32,843 nucleotides of DNA from Asaia bogorensis (lineage in GTDB: Bacteria; Pseudomonadota; Alphaproteobacteria; Acetobacterales; Acetobacteraceae): contig CAMATI010000024.1 of the NCBI GenBank assembly GCA_945861095.1, positions 1 through 32,843 on the forward strand, given 5' to 3'. The notes beneath the pieces were generated by a model. It was not told the DNA's origin, made no database searches, and saw only the letters and a list, made by a program, of their open reading frames with translations. Of the stretch, positions 23,736 to 32,787 are shown in pieces; positions within the stretch are counted from its first letter, which is position 1; each line of letters begins with the position of its first letter. Position numbers and translations under genes: made by a program.

Positions 23736-24867
23736 TCAGAAGTTGCGGGTGAAGCCACCCTTGATCGGATCCACGCGCAGGAAGGTATGCGCCAGGCTCG
23801 GGAAGCGCTTGTCGGCCCCATGCGGGCTTTCGGTCATCAGTTTGTGCTGCACGGCTTCGGCTGTTCTGCCTTGCGTGGTCAGGAGCGCGGCGAGATAGGC
23901 ATGGGCCTCCTGGTCGTCGAACGCTTTCTCGATGGCTCCCCGCAGCATCCGTTCGGCGTCGGCGGCCTGGCCGTTGGACCACAGCACCAGGCCATGCAGG
24001 ACCATGACGCGGCCCTGGAGGCCCACCGCCTGGACGGACCGCAATTTCGCGCTGCCGTTCCGGAACAGCCGATCCGCCTCGGCGTGCTGTCGGTCGGCGA
24101 CCGCGAAGAACGCCTGGTTAAGCTCCATCAACCCGTAAGCGGCTGGTTCGGCGCCAGGTACGATCGCGCCCAGGGCAAATTGCTGGCTCGCCTCCGCCTT
24201 GTCGCCTTCCATCATCGCCATTAGCGCCAACAGATTGCGCAGCAGCACGATTTCCGTCGCACCGGCCATACTGGGGTCCCAGGGTTGCGCCAGTCCGGCT
24301 TGTGCGGTGGCCTTGCCGCGGGCGAGCGCGGTCGGATTGCCGTTCTGGGCGTTGGCGAAATCGGTGTTGGCCACGCGGAATGGAGCGACGATTTCGGTGG
24401 CACGCCGAGCGGCGGTTTCGATGAGGGTGCTGGCGTTGCCGTCGGGTTGGCTGAACACCATGGTGCTTGGGGGTATCGGGTGGGTTGTTGACCACCATGT
24501 ACATAAGCAGACCCGGGCCTTTGCCGTCCTCCACGATCGCACCGGCGACATTGACGGCATCATCGCGGACCATCGCCTGGACGGAATAGACGACATCCTG
24601 AAGGTTTAGCGGCTTTGCCAACGCCATCGGCAGGCTGGGGGCCGAACCGGTCTGGATGGCGGGGGTGGCCAGCAGGGACGGCACGCGGCTGTAGCTGGCA
24701 ACGCTGACAGCGAACATTTTTTCGGCGACGGGCTGGGTAATGCCGGTGGCTTCCACCGATTTCGGAACCGAGAGCGTGGCGTAGAGGGAGTCGCCAAACA
24801 GAGCGGCGTTGCTGACGATTAGCCCCAAAAACAGGCTCGCGACGGTGAGCAGCGTCGTAACATCCAT
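23736..24867 (-). pseudogene. Membrane-anchored helical-repeat protein broken by one frameshift
   Basis: Two overlapping minus-strand frames make one protein of about 377 residues. The first part, from ATG 24867, opens MDVTTLLTVASLFLGLIV, a membrane anchor, and reads sensibly to MYMVVNNPPDTP. The second, one frame away, continues from PPSTMVFSQPDGNAS to the stop at 23736 and contains TPR-like helical repeats (ADAERMLRGAIEKAFDDQEAHAYL split into short segments, QGRTAEAV). The switch lies at the C-run of five (24469-24473 on the plus strand): one extra C would restore a single frame. Either the gene is broken, or the base is a sequencing error, or a slippage site is used. The function is unknown. 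Confidence 0.75.
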
Positions 24868-25231
24868 GGAATCCCCCAACGCGTTGGTTGCCTTGGGACT
24901 TATCACGGTCTTGGTCCTGGACAAAGCAAAGCCGACCCTTCGCCTTGGCGTCGGCTGTAGCTGATTTGGGCTGGGCGTGGAGGGCGATCATGGGGGCATC
25001 GCGGGTGGTCGCAGGTCGTGTCGGTGGACCCGGGGCGGCAAAGCGTCACTTGCAACGGCGCCAGGTATCCGCCATATCCCGCCCGCCCATACTCCGGCGA
25101 AAGCTGGGGTGCGGGTAATTCGCACGCGGGGTGCCTTTCCCGTTCCCTGGCTTTGCCCATGGACCGGGTCCGGTGTCGATTTCGGCAACGCCCCGCGGAG
25201 GTATAACCGGACGACAGAAAGGAGCACGCCG
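24868..25231. other. 364-base leader region upstream of rpsB
   Basis: There is no gene here. A candidate promoter lies at 25050-25078 (TTGCAA, 17 bases, CATATC). A GC-rich imperfect hairpin with a GAAA loop lies at about 25082-25115 (CCCGCCC ... GCGGG), of the kind found in dispersed palindromic elements. The S2 leader of many bacteria is autoregulated; this hairpin might serve that role. AAAGGAG at 25218-25224 is the rpsB ribosome binding site. Confidence 0.45.
25050..25078 (+). promoter_or_regulatory. Candidate rpsB-tsf promoter
   Basis: TTGCAA at 25050-25055 and CATATC at 25073-25078 are spaced by 17 bases, resembling the rpmI promoter seen on the other strand. It would give a leader of about 145 bases before rpsB. 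The -10 match is weak (three of six), so this is only a suggestion. Confidence 0.3.
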
Positions 25232-26071
25232 ATGGCGATGCCCGATTTCACCATGCGCCAGTTGCTTGAGGCCGGCGTTCACTTTGGTCACCATACCCGC
25301 CGCTGGAATCCGCGCATGGCGCCGTTCCTGTATGGCATCCGCAATCAGGTCCATATCATCGACCTGCAGCAGACCGTGCCGATGCTCGATCGCGCGCTGC
25401 GGGCCGTTCGCGACGTGACCGCCGCCGGCGGACGCGTGCTGTTCGTTGGCACCAAGCGCGCCGCGGCCGAACATGTGGCCGACGCCGCCCGCCGCTGCGG
25501 CCAATACTACATCAACCACCGCTGGCTCGGCGGCACGCTGACCAACTGGAAGACCATCACTGGCTCGATCAAGCGCCTGCGCCAGATCGAGGAACTGCTG
25601 GCTGGCGATACCGGCGGTCTGACGAAGAAGGAAGTGCTGGATATCACGCGCGATCGCGACAAGCTGGAACGCGCGCTGGGCGGCATCAAGGAGATGGGCG
25701 GCCTGCCTGACATCCTGTTCATCATCGACACGAACAAGGAGAAGCTGGCGGTCGAGGAAGCCACCAAGCTGCATATCCCCGTCGTGGCGGTGCTGGACAG
25801 CAACTCCGACCCCACCGGGGTGACTTTCCCGATTCCCGGGAACGACGACGCGATCCGCGCCATCACGATGTATTGCGACCTGGTCGCGGGCGCCGTGCTG
25901 GACGGCATCAGTGCCGAAATGGCGGCTTCGGGCGCCGATATCGGCGCGGCGGAAGACCTGCCGATGGAGGCGATGCCCGAGGAGATGCCAGTGGGGATGC
26001 CAGTGGGGATGCCAGTGGGGATGCCCGAAGCGATCGTCGAGCCGGGCATCGAACAAGCCGCTACCGCCTGA
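25232..26071 (+). CDS. rpsB: 30S ribosomal protein S2
   Basis: A 279-residue S2. The opening [25 protein letters not shown] and the later [15 protein letters not shown] and GNDDAIRAI are diagnostic. It belongs to the small ribosomal subunit and is needed for S1 binding. The C-terminal extension is unusual: a 12-base tandem repeat (25985-26020) encodes the tetrapeptide MPVG three times within an acidic Met/Pro-rich tail. The ATG at 25232 is 7 bases after AAAGGAG. It is followed by tsf after a 20-base gap, the usual S2/EF-Ts pair. Confidence 0.98.
   Translation: MAMPDFTMRQLLEAGVHFGHHTRRWNPRMAPFLYGIRNQVHIIDLQQTVPMLDRALRAVRDVTAAGGRVLFVGTKRAAAEHVADAARRCGQYYINHRWLGGTLTNWKTITGSIKRLRQIEELLAGDTGGLTKKEVLDITRDRDKLERALGGIKEMGGLPDILFIIDTNKEKLAVEEATKLHIPVVAVLDSNSDPTGVTFPIPGNDDAIRAITMYCDLVAGAVLDGISAEMAASGADIGAAEDLPMEAMPEEMPVGMPVGMPVGMPEAIVEPGIEQAATA
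25985..26020 (+). repeat. 12-bp tandem repeat inside rpsB
   Basis: Three identical copies of ATGCCAGTGGGG are read in frame as Met-Pro-Val-Gly. They sit in the C-terminal tail of S2, beyond the conserved fold, and a fourth unit has diverged (ATGCCCGAAG). The copy number could vary between strains without breaking the frame. Confidence 0.9.
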
Positions 26072-26091
26072 ACGAAAGCTGGAGAACAGAC

Positions 26092-27000
26092 ATGGCCGCG
26101 ATCACCGCCGCCCTGGTGAAAGACCTGCGCGACAAGACCGGCGCGGGTATGATGGACTGCAAGAGGGCGTTGACCGAAACCGATGGCGACCTGGAAGTCG
26201 CGATCGATTGGTTGCGCAAGAAGGGCCTTGCCGCCGCGGCGAAGAAGTCCGGTCGCGTGGCGGCGGAAGGGCTGGTCGCCGTGGCGTCCGGTCCGGGCAA
26301 GGCCGCGGTGGTGGAGGTCAATGCTGAAACCGACTTCGTTGCCCGCAATGAGACGTTCCAGGCCTATGTCCAGACGGTCGCGAAGATCGCCCTGGACGTT
26401 GGCGAGGACATGGAGACGTTGAAGGCCGCGGCGTTCCCCGATACCGGTCGTACGGTGGCGGAAGAACTGACGCATCTGGTCGCGACGATCGGGGAGAACA
26501 TGAATCTTCGCCGGGTCCGCGTGCTGAGCGTGCCGGAGGGCACGGTCGCGACCTATATGCATAACGCGTTGAAGCCCGGCGTCGGCAAGATCGGCGTTTT
26601 GGCCGCGCTCGAAGGACCGGGCGAAATCGCGGTGCTGGAGACCTTGGGGCGTCAGGTTGGCATGCATGTGGCGGCGACCCGGCCGGATGCGCTGGATGTC
26701 GATGCGGTCGATCCCGCGGCGTTGGAGCGTGAAAAGGCCGTGCTGTCCGAGCAGGCGCGTGCGTCCGGCAAGCCCGAGAACATTATCGAGAAGATGGTCG
26801 AGGGCCGGATCCGCAAGTACTACGAGGAAGTGGTGCTGTTGGAACAGGTCTGGGTGCATGACGGTGAAACCCGTGTGCGCGCCGTGGCGAAGAAGGCCGG
26901 TGTCAAGGTGACTGGGTTCGTGCGGTTCCAGTTGGGCGAGGGCATCGAGAAGCCGAAGGAAGACTTTGCCGCGGAAGTGGCGGCCACGGCTGGGGTTTGA
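26092..27000 (+). CDS. tsf: Elongation factor Ts
   Basis: A 302-residue EF-Ts, normal for the family. The N-terminal UBA-like domain reads [20 protein letters not shown], followed by the conserved [11 protein letters not shown] and the core dimerisation region. It exchanges GDP for GTP on EF-Tu in the cytoplasm. ATG 26092 has GGAG about 8 bases upstream. It follows rpsB closely and is separated from pyrH by a long palindromic repeat that may break the transcript. Confidence 0.97.
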   Translation: MAAITAALVKDLRDKTGAGMMDCKRALTETDGDLEVAIDWLRKKGLAAAAKKSGRVAAEGLVAVASGPGKAAVVEVNAETDFVARNETFQAYVQTVAKIALDVGEDMETLKAAAFPDTGRTVAEELTHLVATIGENMNLRRVRVLSVPEGTVATYMHNALKPGVGKIGVLAALEGPGEIAVLETLGRQVGMHVAATRPDALDVDAVDPAALEREKAVLSEQARASGKPENIIEKMVEGRIRKYYEEVVLLEQVWVHDGETRVRAVAKKAGVKVTGFVRFQLGEGIEKPKEDFAAEVAATAGV

Positions 27001-27243
27001 AGGGGCGGGGCTTCGGCCCCGTAACTCCGACCAGGGGCGCTGCCCCTGGACCCACCAAGGGCGACGGCCCTTGGAACCCGGACCATGGTCATTTGAATTC
27101 CTGGGGCCTACCGGGATGGTGAGAGCTCTGGGTAGGCCCCAGGAATTCAAATGACAAAAAAATCGCATTCCAAAGGCCGCACCTTTGGCGAGGATCCAAG
27201 GGGCAGAGCCTCTTGGTGGGGTTCCGGGACAAAGCCCCGCCCT
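27001..27243. repeat. 243-bp composite inverted repeat between tsf and pyrH
   Basis: The left arm (27001-27112) and right arm (27131-27243) are two inverted copies of one hairpin-rich element. The inner 25 bases are a perfect inverted repeat (27088-27112 with 27131-27155, containing CATTTGAATTCCTGGGGCC) with an 18-base loop. Outer parts are imperfectly inverted. The left arm carries three internal hairpins: GGGGC/GCCCC, CCAGGGGC/GCCCCTGG and CCAAGGGC/GCCCTTGG; the right arm has three matching but diverged ones. No gene is present from 27001 to 27314. It could terminate tsf transcription or block read-through to pyrH. Confidence 0.85.
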
Positions 27244-27314
27244 CTCGCAACCTTGTCCCTCCCGGGCGGGACCATTAGGGTGCCGCCCGACTCGCATTCG
27301 GCTTCGGGAATCTC

Positions 27315-28040
27315 ATGTCACAGCCTCCGGTCTACCAGCGTGTAATGCTGAAATTGTCGGGCGAGGCTCTGATGGGCCGGCGCGACTACGGGTTGGACAC
27401 CGAAACCGTCCGTGCGATTGCCAATGACATCCGCGACGTCGTCAACATGGGCGTCCAGGTTTCGGTCGTGATTGGCGGTGGCAACATCTTCCGCGGCGTT
27501 TCTGGCGCCGCGTCGGGCATGGACCGTGCCCAGGCTGACTACATGGGTATGCTCGCCACTGTCATGAATGCGCTGGCCATGCAGGCTGCCCTGGAAAAAT
27601 GCGGTGTCCCCACCCGGGTTCAATCCGCTATCCCCATGTCCAGCGTCTGCGAGCCCTATATCCGCCGTCGGGCCGAACGCCATATGGAAAAGGGCCGTGT
27701 GGTGGTGTTTGCCGCTGGAACCGGCAATCCGTTCTTCACCACCGATACGGCCGCGGCGCTTCGGGCCGCGGAGATGCACTGCAACGCGCTGTTGAAGGGG
27801 ACGCAGGTGGACGGCGTCTATTCCGCCGATCCGCGCAAGGACTCGCATGCCACCCGTTATGAGCAGTTGACCTATCTCGACGTCCTGGCCAACGACCTCG
27901 GCGTGATGGACGCCGCGGCGATCAGCCTGGCACGTGAAAACAAGCTACCCATCATCGTATTCAATATCCACGCCCCGGGGGCCTTCGCGCAGGTAATGCG
28001 TGGCGAGGGCCGGTTCACCCGGATTATCGAGCAGCAATGA
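27315..28040 (+). CDS. pyrH: UMP kinase
   Basis: A 241-residue UMP kinase of the amino-acid kinase fold. The opening [13 protein letters not shown], then [11 protein letters not shown], and later [20 protein letters not shown] are diagnostic. It phosphorylates UMP to UDP with ATP for pyrimidine nucleotide synthesis and is a hexamer regulated by GTP and UTP in relatives. ATG 27315 has only a weak ribosome binding site (CGGGAA). It is 20 bases before frr, a conserved neighbour. Confidence 0.98.
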   Translation: MSQPPVYQRVMLKLSGEALMGRRDYGLDTETVRAIANDIRDVVNMGVQVSVVIGGGNIFRGVSGAASGMDRAQADYMGMLATVMNALAMQAALEKCGVPTRVQSAIPMSSVCEPYIRRRAERHMEKGRVVVFAAGTGNPFFTTDTAAALRAAEMHCNALLKGTQVDGVYSADPRKDSHATRYEQLTYLDVLANDLGVMDAAAISLARENKLPIIVFNIHAPGAFAQVMRGEGRFTRIIEQQ

Positions 28041-28060
28041 CTTGACCAGGAGGCACGGGC

Positions 28061-28630
28061 ATGGCCGCCGCTGACCTAGACACTCTCAAGCAGGACATCA
28101 CCCGCCGCATGGACGGGGCCATCGAAACATTGAGGCGCGAGTTCGCCGGTCTGCGTACAGGGCGCGCGCATCCGGGCCTGCTGGAACCGGTGAAGGTGCA
28201 CGCCTACGGCACCGACATGCCTCTGACCCAGGTGGGCACCGTCGGCGCACCGGAGCCGCGGATGCTGACCGTGCAGGTCTGGGACAAGTCGATGGTTACA
28301 GCGGTGGAGAAGGCGATCCGCGAATCCGGCCTGGGTCTGAACCCGATGACCGATGGCATGATGGTCCGCGTACCGATCCCGCTACTGACCACGGAACGCC
28401 GCAACGAACTGGCGAAGACCGCGAACAAGTATGCGGAAGGCGCCAAGATCGCGGTGCGTGGCGTGCGCCGCGATGGCATGGAGCAGATCAAGGGGCAGGA
28501 AAAGAAGCACGTGATCGGAGAGGATGTGTCCAAGACCTGGCAGGACGAGGTGCAGAAATTGACCGATCAGTTCATCAAGCGCATCGATGAATCCCTGGTC
28601 GACAAGGAAAAGGACATCCGCCAGGTCTGA
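28061..28630 (+). CDS. frr: Ribosome recycling factor
   Basis: A 189-residue RRF of standard length. Markers include [34 protein letters not shown] and [13 protein letters not shown]. It splits post-termination ribosomes together with EF-G. CAGGAGG lies about 7 bases before the ATG, a strong ribosome binding site. It sits between pyrH and uppS as in many proteobacteria. Confidence 0.98.
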   Translation: MAAADLDTLKQDITRRMDGAIETLRREFAGLRTGRAHPGLLEPVKVHAYGTDMPLTQVGTVGAPEPRMLTVQVWDKSMVTAVEKAIRESGLGLNPMTDGMMVRVPIPLLTTERRNELAKTANKYAEGAKIAVRGVRRDGMEQIKGQEKKHVIGEDVSKTWQDEVQKLTDQFIKRIDESLVDKEKDIRQV

Positions 28631-28676
28631 GTCCGGACACAAGGTCCGCGATGTCGGCCAACCCGATGACAAGACC

Positions 28677-29417
28677 GTGACAACGACCGAACCCGCGGCC
28701 GGGCGAGAGACCTGCGCGCCCCCCACCCACGTCGCCATCATCATGGACGGCAACGGACGATGGGCCGCCGCTCGGCATTTGCCCCGCATCGCCGGTCACC
28801 GGGAGGGCGCCCGCGCGGTGCGGCGCACCATCGAAGCCGCGATCCAGAACGATGTCCGATGGCTGACGCTCTATGCCTTCAGCAGCGAGAACTGGCGGCG
28901 TCCGGCGGCCGAGGTTATGGACCTGACAGGACTGCTGCGGCACTATTTAAGAAGCGAGATCGCCGAACTGAGAGCGAACGGCGTGCGGTTGCGCTGCATC
29001 GGGGATCGGACGCGCTTCGATCCGGACATCCAGGCCGATCTGGCCAGTGCGGAGGCCGGCACCAGCCATAACAGCCGGCTCAATCTGACGGTGGCGCTGT
29101 CTTACGGCGCGCGAGCGGAAATTACCGCCGCCGCCCGCGCCGCCGCCGTCGCGATCCAGGCGGGCACATTGGCGTTGGATCAACTGGATGAAGCGGTGTT
29201 CGCCGGCTTCCTGTCGACCGCCGGCATGCCGGACCCAGATCTGGTGGTGCGCACGTCAGGCGAACAGCGCCTGTCCAACTTCCTGTTGTGGCAGGCAGCC
29301 TATGCCGAGTTCGTCTTCATGGATGTGCTGTGGCCGGATTTCGGGGCTGAACATTTCGGTGCGGCGTTGAGCGATTTCGCAAAGCGGGAGCGGCGTTTTG
29401 GCGCGCGCCCGGCTTGA
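28677..29417 (+). CDS. uppS: Undecaprenyl diphosphate synthase (cis-prenyltransferase)
   Basis: A 246-residue cis-prenyltransferase. The catalytic motif HVAIIMDGNGRWA is at residues 18-30 with Asp24, followed by FSSENW and RTSGEQRLSNFLLWQ. It condenses farnesyl diphosphate with eight isopentenyl units to make the C55 carrier used in peptidoglycan synthesis. I chose GTG 28677, which gives a normal short N-terminus; the ATG at 28587 would overlap frr by 44 bases and add 30 unrelated residues. No clear ribosome binding site precedes the GTG, so the start carries some doubt. Confidence 0.95.
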   Translation: MTTTEPAAGRETCAPPTHVAIIMDGNGRWAAARHLPRIAGHREGARAVRRTIEAAIQNDVRWLTLYAFSSENWRRPAAEVMDLTGLLRHYLRSEIAELRANGVRLRCIGDRTRFDPDIQADLASAEAGTSHNSRLNLTVALSYGARAEITAAARAAAVAIQAGTLALDQLDEAVFAGFLSTAGMPDPDLVVRTSGEQRLSNFLLWQAAYAEFVFMDVLWPDFGAEHFGAALSDFAKRERRFGARPA

Positions 29418-29429
29418 TCCCGGCACGAG

Positions 29430-30248
29430 GTGACCGCAACCGCCACCTCCCCGCAATGGAGCGACCTGCGACGGCGGGTGCTGTCGGCGGTCATTCTCGC
29501 CCCCGCGGTTCTGGCCTGCATCTGGTTCGGCGATTGGCCCTTCGACGCGGTGATGATCCTGGTCGGCGTCGGTCTGGCATATGAATGGGTGCGGATGGGC
29601 GGCAATCCGATCCTGGCCTGGCCCGGGGCAGCGGTCGTCGGCGCGGTCCTGCTGGCATCGTTGGCGATGGTGGTCGGCTATCCGGGCGCTGGCCTGGCGA
29701 TCCTGCTGGCCGGGGGCGTGACCCTGCTGGTGACGCCGAATCAGGGGCGTATGGCGGCTCTGGGCGCGGTTTATATCGGTCTGGGCGTTCTGTCCTTGCT
29801 CTGGCTGCGCGGTGACCCGGTCGTCGGGCGGGCCAATCTGTTCTTCGTGCTGGTGGCGATCTGGGCAAGCGATATCGGGGCTTATCTGACAGGGCGGGCA
29901 TTGGGCGGCCCTCGGCTCGCCCCGTCGATTTCGCCGGGCAAGACCCGGTCGGGCGCGGTGGGCGGTCTGCTGTCGGCGATTCTGGCGTCTGGCATCCTGG
30001 CCTATTCGGTGCAGCCTCCCATGTCGGTTGCCAGGCTGATTGTGATCTCCGGCGTGCTGGGGGTGGTCGCGCAGAGCGGCGATCTTTTTGAGAGCATGAT
30101 TAAACGGCATTTCGGTGTAAAGGATTCCGGGCGTATCATCCCGGGGCATGGCGGTTTGCTGGATCGGCTGGACGCTTTGCTCGCCGCGGCCCCTATCGCG
30201 GCTTTGCTGGCATTGATGGCCGGACGTGGAGTAGTTCTTTGGCAATGA
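29430..30248 (+). CDS. cdsA: Phosphatidate cytidylyltransferase
   Basis: A 272-residue membrane enzyme with about eight transmembrane segments. The family signature near the C-terminus is complete: SMIKRHFGVKDSGRIIPGHGG followed by LLDRLD, and AIWASDIGAYLTGR is also typical. It makes CDP-diacylglycerol from phosphatidate and CTP, the branch point of phospholipid synthesis. The start is GTG 29430, with ACGAG just before it; uppS ends 12 bases upstream. Its stop overlaps the dxr ATG (ATGA at 30245-30248). Confidence 0.96.
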   Translation: MTATATSPQWSDLRRRVLSAVILAPAVLACIWFGDWPFDAVMILVGVGLAYEWVRMGGNPILAWPGAAVVGAVLLASLAMVVGYPGAGLAILLAGGVTLLVTPNQGRMAALGAVYIGLGVLSLLWLRGDPVVGRANLFFVLVAIWASDIGAYLTGRALGGPRLAPSISPGKTRSGAVGGLLSAILASGILAYSVQPPMSVARLIVISGVLGVVAQSGDLFESMIKRHFGVKDSGRIIPGHGGLLDRLDALLAAAPIAALLALMAGRGVVLWQ

Positions 30249-31426
30249 ACCCTGAACCTCGGGATGCGCCGCGATCCGTCACGATACTGGGCTCGACCGG
30301 TAGTGTTGGAACGCAGACGATCGACCTGCTCGCCGCCGCGCCGGACCGGTTCCGGGTGCGTGCGCTGGTGGCTGGCCGCAACGCGAAGCTGCTGGCCGAA
30401 CAGGCGGTCGCGTTGCGCGCCGAACATGCCGTCGTTGCCGATCCGGCGGCCCTGGCGTCGCTGCGGGACGCGCTGGCCGGCACCGGCATCAAGACGTCGG
30501 CCGGTCCGGAAGCGGTGGTGGAAGCCGCCGCGCTTCCGGCGGATTGGACCATGGCGGCGATCACCGGCGCGGCCGGTCTCGCATCCACCCTGGCCGCGAT
30601 TCGCCGCGGCGCGGTGGTGGCGTTGGCCAACAAGGAAGCCCTGGTCTGCGCCGGGGAGGTTATGCTCCGCGCGGTGCGGGAGGCGAAGGCCACGCTGCTG
30701 CCGGTCGATTCCGAACATAACGCGATCTTCCAGTCGCTCGCGGACGGCAATCATGGCGCGATCGAGAAAATCGTGCTGACCGCATCCGGCGGACCGTTCC
30801 GCACCTTCAGCCTCCAGGACATGGCGCGCGTGACGCCGGAGGCCGCTTTGCGCCATCCGATCTGGTCGATGGGGGCGAAAATCAGCATCGACTCGGCGAC
30901 CATGATGAACAAGGGGCTCGAACTGATCGAGGCGGCGCGCCTTTTCACCTTGGACGAAGCAGATATCGGCGTGCTGGTTCACCCGCAATCGGTGATCCAT
31001 GGCTTGGTATTCTACCATGACGGGTCGGTGATCGCCCAGTTGGGGTCGCCGGACATGCGGATCCCGATTGCCCACACCCTGGCCTGGCCGCGTCGGATGG
31101 CGACCCCGTCGCCTCGGCTGGACCTTGCAGCGGTGGCACGGTTGGATTTCGCCGAACCGGACCTGATCCGATTCCCGGCGTTGCGTCTGGCGCGCGATGC
31201 CTTGAAGGCCGGCGGTGGCGCGCCAGCGATTTTGAACGCGGCGAATGAGGTCGCGGTGGATTCTTTCCTCAAGCGCCAGATCGGGTTCCTTGATATCGCG
31301 GCCACGGTTGACAAAGTGTTGAGCGCGATGGGCACACCGCCGGCGGACACGCTGGAGGATGTGGTTGCCCTCGACCTTGCCGCCAGACGGGCCGCCGAAC
31401 ACGTCACCGCCGCGCGAGCCGCCTGA
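30245..31426 (+). CDS. dxr: 1-deoxy-D-xylulose 5-phosphate reductoisomerase
   Basis: A 393-residue Dxr of the non-mevalonate isoprenoid pathway. The NADPH-binding motif TILGSTGSVG is at residues 13-22; LANKEAL and the metal/substrate site LPVDSEHNAIFQ follow, and ISIDSATMMNKGLELIEA is diagnostic. It turns DXP into MEP. I prefer ATG 30245, which overlaps the cdsA stop by 4 bases, over the in-frame TTG at 30239. Coupling of cdsA and dxr links lipid and isoprenoid production. Confidence 0.97.
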   Translation: MNPEPRDAPRSVTILGSTGSVGTQTIDLLAAAPDRFRVRALVAGRNAKLLAEQAVALRAEHAVVADPAALASLRDALAGTGIKTSAGPEAVVEAAALPADWTMAAITGAAGLASTLAAIRRGAVVALANKEALVCAGEVMLRAVREAKATLLPVDSEHNAIFQSLADGNHGAIEKIVLTASGGPFRTFSLQDMARVTPEAALRHPIWSMGAKISIDSATMMNKGLELIEAARLFTLDEADIGVLVHPQSVIHGLVFYHDGSVIAQLGSPDMRIPIAHTLAWPRRMATPSPRLDLAAVARLDFAEPDLIRFPALRLARDALKAGGGAPAILNAANEVAVDSFLKRQIGFLDIAATVDKVLSAMGTPPADTLEDVVALDLAARRAAEHVTAARAA

Positions 31427-31519
31427 CACCGAACGGGATCCGCCGCCAACCCGTAGGACCGGGCCGAACCAACCGACCGGTCCCGTGTGGGCCGGAACCG
31501 CCAGGAGTGTCCCCCAGCC

Positions 31520-32632
31520 GTGTTTACTGAATTTTCCGACCTGCTTCGGACCGCCGTCGCCTTCGTGGTGGTGCTTGGCGTGTTGGTCTTCGTGCACGAG
31601 TTGGGACACTACCTCGCGGCACGCTGGCGGAACGTGAAGGTGGAAGTGTTCTCCATCGGCTTCGGACGTTCCATCACGTCCTGGACCGACCGGCAGGGCA
31701 CCGTCTGGAAGCTGTCCTGGCTGCCGCTTGGCGGTTACGTGAAGCTGCATGGGCAGGAGCGTCCGGAGGACGTGTCCGATGAGGTCCGCGCCAGTTGGAT
31801 CCCGGGGCAGACCTTCCACGAGAAGACCGTCGGATCGCGTGCGATCGTGGTGGCCGCCGGTCCGGCCGCCAACTTCCTGCTCGCCATGGTACTGTTCGCG
31901 GTTCTCTTCATGGCCGTCGGCAAGCCGGTTACCCAGCCGGTGATCGGGGAGGTGATACCGGATGGCGCCGCCGCGCGCGCCGGGTTGATGGTGGAAGACC
32001 GGATCGAGATGATCGCCGGGCAGTCGATTCGCTCGTTCGAGGACATACAGCGGATCATCAGTGCCCGCCCGGCCGAACGGCTGGACATGACGGTTCTGCG
32101 CGAAGGCTCCCAGCGCGATATCGCGGTGACGACCGGGTCGCGGGATGCCAACGGCACCAAGGTCGGCCTGTTGGGGATTCGCGGCGGCCGGGTCGAGTAT
32201 CAGCCGCAGGGGTTCTTCGAGTCGGTGGTTGGCGGCATCTGGCAGACCTGGGCCATCACGACCGATACGCTCAACGGTGTTGCGCAGATGCTGACGGGCG
32301 CGCGCGGGACGGAGGATCTGGGGGGGCCGCTGCGAATCGCGCAACTGTCCGGCCAGGTCGCGGGAATCGGCTTTGCCAGCCTGTTGTCTTTCATCGCCGT
32401 ACTCTCGGTCAATCTGGGCCTGATCAACCTGTTTCCGATCCCGGTCCTGGATGGCGGGCATCTGGTGTTCTATGCGTTCGAGGCGATTCGCGGCCGTCCG
32501 TTGCCTCAGCGTGCCCAGGAATACGGGTTCCGGGCCGGATTGGCGGTGTTGGCGACGCTGTTCATCTTCGCCACCTGGAACGATCTGTCGCATATCGGAT
32601 TGTTTCGCTGGGTTGCCGGGCTGATCGGCTGA
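31520..32632 (+). CDS. rseP: RIP metalloprotease RseP (site-2 protease)
   Basis: A 370-residue intramembrane zinc protease. The active site HELGH is at residues 26-30 in the first membrane helix, and the distal metal ligand lies in NLFPIPVLDGGHL. A PDZ domain is centred near residues 125-200 (IGEVIPDGAAARAGLMVEDRI). It cleaves anti-sigma factors and remnant signal peptides inside the inner membrane. GTG 31520 is chosen because FTEFSDLLRTAVAF leads directly into helix 1; AGGAG is 12 bases upstream, a rather long spacing. The usual neighbour bamA is not seen in the remaining 211 bases. Confidence 0.95.
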   Translation: MFTEFSDLLRTAVAFVVVLGVLVFVHELGHYLAARWRNVKVEVFSIGFGRSITSWTDRQGTVWKLSWLPLGGYVKLHGQERPEDVSDEVRASWIPGQTFHEKTVGSRAIVVAAGPAANFLLAMVLFAVLFMAVGKPVTQPVIGEVIPDGAAARAGLMVEDRIEMIAGQSIRSFEDIQRIISARPAERLDMTVLREGSQRDIAVTTGSRDANGTKVGLLGIRGGRVEYQPQGFFESVVGGIWQTWAITTDTLNGVAQMLTGARGTEDLGGPLRIAQLSGQVAGIGFASLLSFIAVLSVNLGLINLFPIPVLDGGHLVFYAFEAIRGRPLPQRAQEYGFRAGLAVLATLFIFATWNDLSHIGLFRWVAGLIG

Positions 32633-32677
32633 CGGAAAGGAAGCCTTGGGGCTCTGCCCTCTACAAGCGGGCACGTT

Positions 32678-32710
32678 GTTAACACTTTAGACCAGGAACG
32701 TCGGTAACAC
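32678..32710. mobile_element. Possible insertion-sequence terminus
   Basis: GTTAACAC (32678-32685) is repeated as GGTAACAC (32703-32710) with a 25-base period, around ACTTTAGACCAGGAACGTC. Tandem motifs of this style occur at ends of some insertion sequences, as I recall from alphaproteobacterial genomes, but I cannot name the family. No transposase is in the window, so the element would be a remnant or lie beyond the right edge. Confidence 0.25.
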
Positions 32711-32729
32711 AATTCCTGTTTTGTTCTTC

Positions 32730-32787
32730 TTGGCGTCACCCGGATTGTCCTGGCCCGATCGGGCCAGGACAATCCGGGTGACGCCAA
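32730..32787. repeat. 58-bp perfect palindrome without a loop
   Basis: The 29 bases 32730-32758 (starting TTGGCGTCACCCGGATTG) are exactly inverted in 32759-32787, with the centre at CCCGATCGGG. It lies about 98 bases after the rseP stop. It could be a strong terminator or cruciform site, or an artefact of a fold-back at an assembly joint. Confidence 0.9.

Noticed and set aside
23524..23982. Reading frame containing HHGETAPR-type peptide repeats
   Set aside because: The peptide repeat only reflects the 24-bp DNA repeat; the frame overlaps the real ends of two genes and lacks other protein character.
30002..32674. An 890-codon minus-strand frame opposite cdsA, dxr and rseP
   Set aside because: It covers three well-identified plus-strand genes and has the same Arg/Gln/His-rich shadow composition; no start signal or family similarity.
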